Position numbers and translations under genes: made by a program. Shown here in pieces: positions 58,166-64,000 of a stretch of DNA of 64,000 bases (the stretch's first letter is position 1; each line of letters opens with the position of its first letter). The notes beneath the pieces are model-generated. The model was not told the DNA's origin and searched no databases. It was given only the letters and a program-made list of their open reading frames with translations. The DNA comes from Anaerolineaceae bacterium (GTDB lineage: Bacteria > Chloroflexota > Anaerolineae > Anaerolineales > Villigracilaceae): NCBI GenBank assembly GCA_009772985.1, contig WOUS01000010.1:86336-150335 (forward strand), written 5' to 3'.

Positions 58166-59407
58166 TCACTCCTGCCTGCGGATGCCCGGCAGGAAGACCC
58201 AGGCGGCGATTGCCAGCGCCATCAGCGCCGCCGCGCCCAGCATCACGGTCAGCGGCTCGTTGAATTTTTCGGCGAATGTCCCGGCAAATAACGCCCCCAG
58301 CGGCATCGAGCCGAAGAAAACGAGGGTGTAGACGCTCATCACCCGCCCGCGTAAATGGTCCGGTACCTGGGACTGCATCATCGCATTGCTGTTATTCATG
58401 ATCATCATGAAACTCCAGCCAACCCCCACCAGCGCTACCAGCGACAGCGGCAGCCAGCGGATCAAGGCAAAGACGAATAACATCACCGGCATCGCGAACG
58501 CGCCGACCGTCCAGAGTTTTCCCCGGAACTTGCGGCTGCCCAGGTAAGCCAGCATCAAGGCGCTGACCAGCGACCCGAAGCCGCGCGCCGAAACCAGCCA
58601 GCCATTGGTGGTCACGTCGCCATGCAGGACGACGGTCGCCCAGGCCGGCAGCAGGGTCATCATCCCGATGCCGAAGATGCTGACCAGGCCGACCGAACCG
58701 ATCAGGCTGAGGATCAAACTGTGCGAGAAGACGTAGCGCAGGCCTTCCTTCAAGTCCGCCAGCACGGAGGCGCGGCGGGACGGCTGGACAACCGGCTGGA
58801 TGCGCATGAGCAATAAAGCGGCGATCACGGCAATGAAAGAAACGCCGTTAATGGTGAAGCACCAGGCCGGACCGAAAGCGGCGTAGGTCAGACCGGCCAC
58901 CGACGGGCCGACCACGGCGGCAATGTTGAACATGGTCGAGTTGAGGGCAATGGCGTTGGTCATATCCGCGCGGCTGACCAGTTCGTTCACGAAAGCGACG
59001 CGCGCCGGGGCGTCGAAGGCGTTGGCGGTCCCCAGCAGGAACGCCAGCACGAGGATGTGCCAGGGTTGGACGAGGCCGGTGAACGTCAGCGCGGCCAGGA
59101 TGAAAGCCAGCGCCAGCATGGCGGACTGCGTGATGACCATCAGGTTGCGCCGGGAGATGCGGTCGGCGACCACCCCGCCAAACAGGGTAAACAGCCAGGC
59201 GGGCAGGCCGTTGGCGAATCCCACCAGGCCCAGGTAGGCGGGCGAACCGGTCAGTTGGTAGACCAAATATCCTTGCGCGGTGATCTGCATCCAGGTCCCG
59301 ACCAGCGATACGACCTGGCCGTAAAACCACAGCCGGTAGTTGTAGTGTTGCATGGCGGCAAAGGTTTCCTGCAGGCGCAGTTTCAAACCCAGCGTGTTTT
59401 CGCTCAA
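58166..59407 (-). CDS. MFS transporter (EntS-like, MFS_3)
   Basis: A 413-residue major facilitator protein with about 12 membrane helices. FAAMQHYNYRLWFYGQVVSLVGTWMQ at the start, FGGVVADRISRRNLMV (the loop 2-3 motif), and LLGTANAFDAPARVAFVNELV are typical of the enterobactin exporter-like MFS_3 family. The substrate is unknown. The likely start is TTG at 59407, because GAGG lies 6 bases upstream. The open frame further upstream crosses a terminator. Confidence 0.88.
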   Translation of the reverse strand: MSENTLGLKLRLQETFAAMQHYNYRLWFYGQVVSLVGTWMQITAQGYLVYQLTGSPAYLGLVGFANGLPAWLFTLFGGVVADRISRRNLMVITQSAMLALAFILAALTFTGLVQPWHILVLAFLLGTANAFDAPARVAFVNELVSRADMTNAIALNSTMFNIAAVVGPSVAGLTYAAFGPAWCFTINGVSFIAVIAALLLMRIQPVVQPSRRASVLADLKEGLRYVFSHSLILSLIGSVGLVSIFGIGMMTLLPAWATVVLHGDVTTNGWLVSARGFGSLVSALMLAYLGSRKFRGKLWTVGAFAMPVMLFVFALIRWLPLSLVALVGVGWSFMMIMNNSNAMMQSQVPDHLRGRVMSVYTLVFFGSMPLGALFAGTFAEKFNEPLTVMLGAAALMALAIAAWVFLPGIRRQE

Positions 59408-59502
59408 TGAAGACCTCGTGACAAGAAGATTGCCGGTTGGGCCGGCGAGGGGGGAATTATACGCCTGTTTCCCCGTCCTAAAAAGTGCCCGCGTCGTCGA
59501 AC

Positions 59503-59542
59503 AAAAAAGTGACCGGGAGGCAAAGTCCCGGCCACTAAAAAA
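59503..59542 (-). terminator. Terminator downstream of the ribonucleotide reductase gene
   Basis: AGTGACCGGGA-GGCAAAG-TCCCGGCCACT with A runs on both sides, giving a T tail on either strand. For the minus-strand reductase transcript it lies about 90 bases past the stop. Confidence 0.8.
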
Positions 59543-59630
59543 CAACAACCGAACACTGTCCTCTATAAATCGTTATCTTTTCACATAACAATAGGCCAAA
59601 TCCATCAGTTTGACATAACATGCTGGTCTT

Positions 59631-61892
59631 CTAACACTCTGCGAATCCACAAACAGGGCACTTAAGACACCCTTCGCTAAATTCTAGACTAGTATTCTTG
59701 CAATCTGGGCAAATTTCACCCCGCCTAGTTGCATCTTCCTTTTCTCCATACGCCTCATGGAGAAATTTTCCGATAGCATCAGGAACCGACAAAATACGCT
59801 TCGGACCTAAACCTATTGATGTTCTTCCGCCCAACCCCATTAGGTTTTCTGCTAATATATCAATCGGTATATTGCTTCTCAAACAAATTGATAATAAACG
59901 CCCAATGGCTTCAGTAAAAGCAGTAATATCACTACCAGACCGGCCCAGGATAACAAATGCATCCATCGGTTTTTTATCAATTTCTCTAATGAATAAATAC
60001 ATTCTCCCTGTTGGGGTTTTCGTAGAGAAACTCTTTGCAGGGAGTAAACCATCCGGTAACATTCTAGGCATAGGAATAATTTGAGTAGATTCCCGCAAAC
60101 CTCCTGTCAGTATTTGTTTCTTTCTGCTACCATCCCGATAAATAGTTATTCCCTTGCAACCCAGTTTATGCGCAAGTAAATAAACATTGGCTACATCTTC
60201 GCGTTTTGCATCGCCGCGCAGATTAACCGTTTTAGATACTGCATTATCAACATATCTTTGAAAAGCTGCTTGCATTCGAACGTGCCATTGAGAATCGATC
60301 TCTAGAGCAGTGACAAATATTCGATGAACTTGTTCTGGTACAGTATCAATTCCAACAAGATTGCCTTGTTGCATTACCCTTTGCATAATTGCATTATCAA
60401 AGCCTAGTTCCTCCCCTGTCGCTTTGAACGAATCATTAACCATCGAAATATCTCTATCGACAATATGTCGTTTATAAGAAAGTGCGAAAATGGGTTCTAT
60501 GCCACTCGATACGTTTGCAAGTGTGCTGATTGATCCAGTTGGAGCTATGGTTGTTACTGTGGCATTTCTTATTCCATGCTCGACAATCTCTTTTACTAAA
60601 CCTGTCCAATCTAATGTTGGACGACCTTGAAGCATTTCTTTTCCTTTTCTTTTTTCGTGAGCAACGCAATAAGGATTACGAGCATAAATACTGCCCTTGA
60701 ATTTTGGAAATCGTCCCCTTTCGCGAGCAAGTTGTATAGAAGCTGATCTGGCATGAAAACTAATATATTCCATGACTTCCTCAGCGGCCAAAATACCGTC
60801 TTCTGAGTCGTAAGGTATTTGCAGTTTAATCAACGCATCTGCCCATCCCATAATACCGAGACCTATTTTTCTTGTAGCAAGCGTCATCTTCTTGATTTCA
60901 GGAATGGGATATGCATTAACATCGATTTCATTATCAAGAAACCTTATCCCTGTCCGAACAGTGTTTGCAAGCCTCGCCCAATCTATTTGTCCATGCTCTA
61001 CCATATTAGAAATATTTACAGAACCCAAAATGCAACATTCATAAGGCAAGAGAGGCGTCTCACCACAAGGGTTGGTGCTCTCGATAGGCCCAAGGTGAGG
61101 AGTAGGATTATCCTGATTGATTTTGTCTAGGAATACCATCCCTGGATCACCCGTTAACCATGCCATATTTACTATCTGGTTAAACAAATCTTTTGCTTTA
61201 ATAACTTTGATTGCTTCATTTGTCCTCGGATTTATCAGTTGAAAAACATCATCCTTGTTCAATGCTTCAAAAAAAGCATCTGACATACCAACTGAAATAT
61301 TGAAATTATTGAGTCTATCAAGGTTCGATTTCGATTTTACAAATTCTTCGATATCGGGGGGGTCTACGTTAAGAATTCCCATATTAGCGCCGCGGCGTTT
61401 CCTAGATTGTTTTATGCATTCAGTCGTCGCGTCAAATACCTGCATAAACGATAGAGGACCACTAGCCATTCCGCCTGTTGACCGTACAGCATCGCCTCTA
61501 GGACGTACTTTCGAAAATGTAAATCCCACACCTCCCCCACTACTCTGAACTATCGCTGCGTCCCTTACGGTTTTGTAAATGCCTTCAATAGAATCTTCAA
61601 CAGGCAAGACAAAACAGGCAGCTAGCTGCCCAAGAGATGTACCGGCATTCATGAGAGTAGGAGAATTCGGTAGAAAGTCCAAAGAGAGTAAAGTATTCAG
61701 GAAGGCTTCTTTCACAGCTTGGGTATCTTTACCATAATTCTCTTCTGCTTTAGCAATCGCTTCGGCAACTCGCTGAAAAAGCTGCAACGGCGTTTCCGAA
61801 AGCTCCCCCTTCTCATCTCTCAATAGGTAGCGTTCTTCCAGAACAAGAAGAGAATTCTCGGTAAGAGTAAGTGCTCTATGTTTTTCTGCCAT
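59631..61892 (-). CDS. nrdJ: Class II (adenosylcobalamin-dependent) ribonucleotide reductase
   Basis: A 753-residue class II reductase making deoxyribonucleotides with adenosylcobalamin and no oxygen. Seen are LPNSPTLMNAGT, SSGGGVGFTFSKVRP, KRRGANMGILNVDPPDI, the active-site NPCGETPLLPYE, ATVTTIAPTGSISTLA, a TSCPD-type domain (about 640-720) and C-terminal redox cysteines in CPDCKN...CLKCPVCGFAEC. The key N-C-E triad is intact. Codon use is AT-rich, unlike most of the window. GAGG precedes ATG 61892, 8 bases after the radical SAM gene, so the two are one unit. Confidence 0.93.
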   Translation of the reverse strand: MAEKHRALTLTENSLLVLEERYLLRDEKGELSETPLQLFQRVAEAIAKAEENYGKDTQAVKEAFLNTLLSLDFLPNSPTLMNAGTSLGQLAACFVLPVEDSIEGIYKTVRDAAIVQSSGGGVGFTFSKVRPRGDAVRSTGGMASGPLSFMQVFDATTECIKQSRKRRGANMGILNVDPPDIEEFVKSKSNLDRLNNFNISVGMSDAFFEALNKDDVFQLINPRTNEAIKVIKAKDLFNQIVNMAWLTGDPGMVFLDKINQDNPTPHLGPIESTNPCGETPLLPYECCILGSVNISNMVEHGQIDWARLANTVRTGIRFLDNEIDVNAYPIPEIKKMTLATRKIGLGIMGWADALIKLQIPYDSEDGILAAEEVMEYISFHARSASIQLARERGRFPKFKGSIYARNPYCVAHEKRKGKEMLQGRPTLDWTGLVKEIVEHGIRNATVTTIAPTGSISTLANVSSGIEPIFALSYKRHIVDRDISMVNDSFKATGEELGFDNAIMQRVMQQGNLVGIDTVPEQVHRIFVTALEIDSQWHVRMQAAFQRYVDNAVSKTVNLRGDAKREDVANVYLLAHKLGCKGITIYRDGSRKKQILTGGLRESTQIIPMPRMLPDGLLPAKSFSTKTPTGRMYLFIREIDKKPMDAFVILGRSGSDITAFTEAIGRLLSICLRSNIPIDILAENLMGLGGRTSIGLGPKRILSVPDAIGKFLHEAYGEKEDATRRGEICPDCKNTSLEFSEGCLKCPVCGFAEC

Positions 61893-61900
61893 ACTGCACC

Positions 61901-63064
61901 TCAATCTATCATGTTAAGATATCTTTTCACATGGCTTTCCCATCCAAGCCAATTATCTAAAGCTCTACTTGATGGCTTAGTTGGATTTAATTCATCAATA
62001 AGAGTTTTTCCGGTTCTTGTAATAGATTCGTTATAAAACTTACCATCAGGCCCAACTAGAATTACTGCATTTGGTGGGCTGTGAAGAATGAATTGAACTG
62101 CCATAGATTGCTGCCAATTACTTATATAAGCCTTGTATATCTTTTCCCACATGTATGAATACGATTTTGGATTTCCTAATAACCTCAAATATTCTTCATG
62201 TCTTACTTTCGAGTCGGACACCACAAAAATTCTCCATGACGTCACCCCCATTCGATATAATTTATCACCGAATGAAACTAGATCATTAACATTTAATTTT
62301 GTCGCTACAGTTTGAACCGTTACCGCAATTCCTGCATCCAAACATAGGCAAAGAGCGTCTAATGCAGCTCTTCCCGTAGATTTGACTCTAGCTAGTATTG
62401 GATGCTCCTTATCAAATTTTCTAACTGCCTGATTTTGTTTGGGGCGCTCAAAATCCAATGAAATTCGAACAGCAATATTATGCTTTTTGAGCAAATTTAA
62501 GTGTTCTTGGCTGAAAGTATACCCATTTGTATCAACAATAATGCCCGTTTTGCCATCAAGAATCTGGATAGCATATGCCAAATGTGGGCTGAATAAAGGA
62601 TCGCCGCCTGTCAGTACAACCGCAAGGGGGTTCAACTCAAGAATCGACTCTGCAATTCGTTTGATGGCAGATTCTCCCTTCGGTTCTCTATCCATTTGCC
62701 GCATCATATCTTCAGCGTAACAATACAAGCATGCAAGAGGACATTTACCAGTTATTAGCCAATTAATTAAAATAGGATACCTAGGTCTCGGTATATTGCT
62801 CCAAAACTCTTCCTCTGGAAGAAGATGTGGATACGGAAATTTTGAATCCTCAAAACGCAATGCCCACCCTGCACCAAGAGATAGTTTGTAAATATCAGAG
62901 GGTAGTTGAATATTTGAGTTATCAAGCCATTTAGTAACTAGGCTGGATTGTGACGGATGTATTGCGTAAATAAGGCCTGTATATGGTGAAAAAGTAATCA
63001 GGCCGAATCCAGCGTCCTCACGAATATAAATCCCCGATTTTGTTTTTCTTACTATTTTATCCAT
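61901..63064 (-). CDS. Radical SAM protein of unknown function
   Basis: A 387-residue radical SAM enzyme. The cluster motif is CPLACLYC (cysteines 108, 112, 115) after LINWLITGK, followed by VVLTGGDPLF (the SAM-binding GGD) and GIIVDTNGYTF. Residues 1-95 form a separate N-terminal domain with GFGLITFSPYTGLIYAIH, reminiscent of the peptide-binding-like domains that precede some radical SAM maturases. There is no cysteine-rich SPASM tail. It is AT-rich and sits between a DNA-methyltransferase-like gene (9-base gap) and nrdJ. The substrate is unknown. Confidence 0.85.
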   Translation of the reverse strand: MDKIVRKTKSGIYIREDAGFGLITFSPYTGLIYAIHPSQSSLVTKWLDNSNIQLPSDIYKLSLGAGWALRFEDSKFPYPHLLPEEEFWSNIPRPRYPILINWLITGKCPLACLYCYAEDMMRQMDREPKGESAIKRIAESILELNPLAVVLTGGDPLFSPHLAYAIQILDGKTGIIVDTNGYTFSQEHLNLLKKHNIAVRISLDFERPKQNQAVRKFDKEHPILARVKSTGRAALDALCLCLDAGIAVTVQTVATKLNVNDLVSFGDKLYRMGVTSWRIFVVSDSKVRHEEYLRLLGNPKSYSYMWEKIYKAYISNWQQSMAVQFILHSPPNAVILVGPDGKFYNESITRTGKTLIDELNPTKPSSRALDNWLGWESHVKRYLNMID

Positions 63065-63073
63065 AATATTTAT

Positions 63074-63967
63074 CTAGTCCCAAACTCTAATCTCATACCT
63101 TGTATGGCGAGCACGCGTTCCTCGCGCTCGGGGGTTTTTCGTTCCAATATGAAATAACTCATTTTTATTTATGATTTCAGCATTAAAACCCATGTTTTCC
63201 CATGTTTCGACAATGAAGTCAGCAACAGGAATAATTAACCCTCTATGCGTATTGTTCACAACAATAATATATCCTTCAAAACCATTTTTAAGAGAGTGAC
63301 TTACATTTTCATATGCCATTTCTAAATCCGCAAAATAGTTTTGGAAGTATGGAATATAGTATTTCTCATCATCCGACTGAGCGTTTAAATTACGCTTGAG
63401 GCCGGAAATGGCCTGAATAAACTCTTGTACTTTGATACTCTTAGGAGACCGAGGCAAACTTTCAGATACGAAGTTCGATCCAATAATATCATCCATCCTG
63501 TAACGATGAATTTCATTATTTTCTTCTCCCAATAAACCAAGTAATTCTTGCTCGGGTTTAAACATCGAAACGAAATCCCGGTGGTTCGGATAAGGCGGAG
63601 AGGTAAATAACCCATCAAATTCAGGAAACTCATAAGATCTAGCATCGCCGAATTGGAGTATATGATCTGTTGATATTTCCGTCACAACATTACTGAGACT
63701 ACTTTCAATAGCCTTGAGGTACTTCTCATAATCAGCTTCCCAATTTCGCAATACACATATTCCCCCAGATTTCACATGAGGCGAATTATCACCTCTTACT
63801 GAACAAGAAAGTCGCCCTGCAAAGGGAAGTAAAAGCGCAAGTGCAAGTTCATCAGGCCTCGTTGTAATTCGAAAACACTCCTCAATAACCTCCCGATTCA
63901 AAACGGCTTTGGTGCATAAATCGAGAAGTAGGCGCAATCCGTCCATTGGAACCATGCGGTTAGGCAA
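63074..63967 (-). CDS. Putative DNA (N4-cytosine/N6-adenine) methyltransferase, N-terminus uncertain
   Basis: About 297 residues with the catalytic motif FTSPPYPNHRDF (SPPY near residues 123-126), which is typical of DNA amino-methyltransferases in the group with SPPYLNRYDY-like motifs. The C-terminal IIVVNNTHRGLIIPVADFI and ENMGFNAEIINKN segments follow the same fold. A clear SAM-binding FxGxG is not visible; FAGRLS near 49-54 may correspond to it. The start is unclear: TTG 63967 or ATG 63955, with an in-frame TGA at 63998-64000 and another frame reading GYAAKL just before it. The gene may be frameshifted or continue past the window. It is AT-rich. Confidence 0.7.
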   Translation of the reverse strand: MPNRMVPMDGLRLLLDLCTKAVLNREVIEECFRITTRPDELALALLLPFAGRLSCSVRGDNSPHVKSGGICVLRNWEADYEKYLKAIESSLSNVVTEISTDHILQFGDARSYEFPEFDGLFTSPPYPNHRDFVSMFKPEQELLGLLGEENNEIHRYRMDDIIGSNFVSESLPRSPKSIKVQEFIQAISGLKRNLNAQSDDEKYYIPYFQNYFADLEMAYENVSHSLKNGFEGYIIVVNNTHRGLIIPVADFIVETWENMGFNAEIINKNELFHIGTKNPRARGTRARHTRYEIRVWD

Positions 63968-64000
63968 CTTTGTAGCTTTGCGGCATACCCAGGTGCGTCA

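Noticed and set aside
59408..59548. N-terminal extension of the MFS transporter
   Set aside because: It would translate through a bidirectional terminator; TTG at 59407 has a ribosome site at proper distance.
59560..59630. tRNA or attachment site at the edge of the AT-rich block
   Set aside because: No cloverleaf, direct repeat or integrase was seen; the boundary is only a change in composition.
63998..64000. In-frame TGA before the methyltransferase as a selenocysteine codon
   Set aside because: selA is present in the window, but methyltransferases of this kind are not selenoproteins and the codon lies at the window edge with no visible downstream SECIS-type hairpin.

Overview
The window looks like a chromosomal segment from an anaerobic, GC-rich bacterium. 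It is most likely a Chloroflexota member of the Anaerolineae type. That assignment is inferred from the Wood-Ljungdahl gene set, a very large multi-GAF HD-GYP sensor, and interspersed palindromic and degenerate-word repeats; no rRNA is present to confirm it. Most genes are visibly GC-rich. Three places are clearly AT-richer and look acquired: an orphan membrane protein (22.7-23.4 kb), a toxin-antitoxin insert (49.3-50.0 kb) and the right end (59.6-64.0 kb).

Layout. 0-9 kb: the 3' part of a polyprenyl diphosphate synthase, a giant PAS/GAF/HD-GYP sensor, three tRNA genes (Cys, Gly, Phe), a secreted protein, RidA and a two-component system. 9-17.5 kb: a surface-polysaccharide/cell-envelope operon with a GT2 glycosyltransferase, a polyprenyl-phosphate sugar transferase, an epimerase, two FemAB-like aminoacyltransferases, a DegT aminotransferase and an epimerase carrying an N-terminal membrane domain. 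17.5-24.6 kb: D-cysteine desulfhydrase-like enzyme, SelA, squalene/phytoene synthase-like enzyme, M24 peptidase, TsaD. 24.6-31.7 kb: Sua5/TsaC-like protein, PrmC and RF1, a 42-residue membrane protein too short for ordinary gene calling, a lone receiver protein, a decayed TumE-like toxin with a possible antitoxin, UvrC and a CinA-type amidohydrolase. 31.7-41.7 kb: a possible glycosyltransferase, a flavoprotein, MetG with a candidate regulated leader, an ABC exporter, the DUF177 and sigma-70 pair, a SpoIIE-type phosphatase and a deoxynucleoside kinase.

The metabolic core lies at 41.7-58 kb and is a nearly complete CO dehydrogenase/acetyl-CoA synthase locus. Two CooC-type nickel-insertion ATPases and a DUF3786 protein lie on the minus strand. 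Opposite them run a small HMA-like protein, CooS/AcsA, AcsB, a CBS protein, AcsD, AcsC, the corrinoid activator RACo, the methyltransferase AcsE, a MetV-MetF fusion and a GNAT protein. Together these carry methyl transfer from methyl-THF to the corrinoid protein, CO2 reduction to CO, acetyl-CoA assembly, maturation and reactivation. A VapBC-like module is inserted between acsB and the CBS gene and has left a 32-bp duplicated piece of the CBS gene on its far side.

The right end (59.6-64 kb) is an AT-rich block with a candidate DNA methyltransferase carrying an SPPY motif, a radical SAM protein and a complete class II ribonucleotide reductase in tandem. No established system known to me has this composition. 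Across the window, short perfect palindromes and degenerate repeats occur between genes and, in at least five cases, in frame inside conserved genes. A tandem pair of promoter-plus-hairpin units at 24.63-24.90 kb may encode small RNAs.
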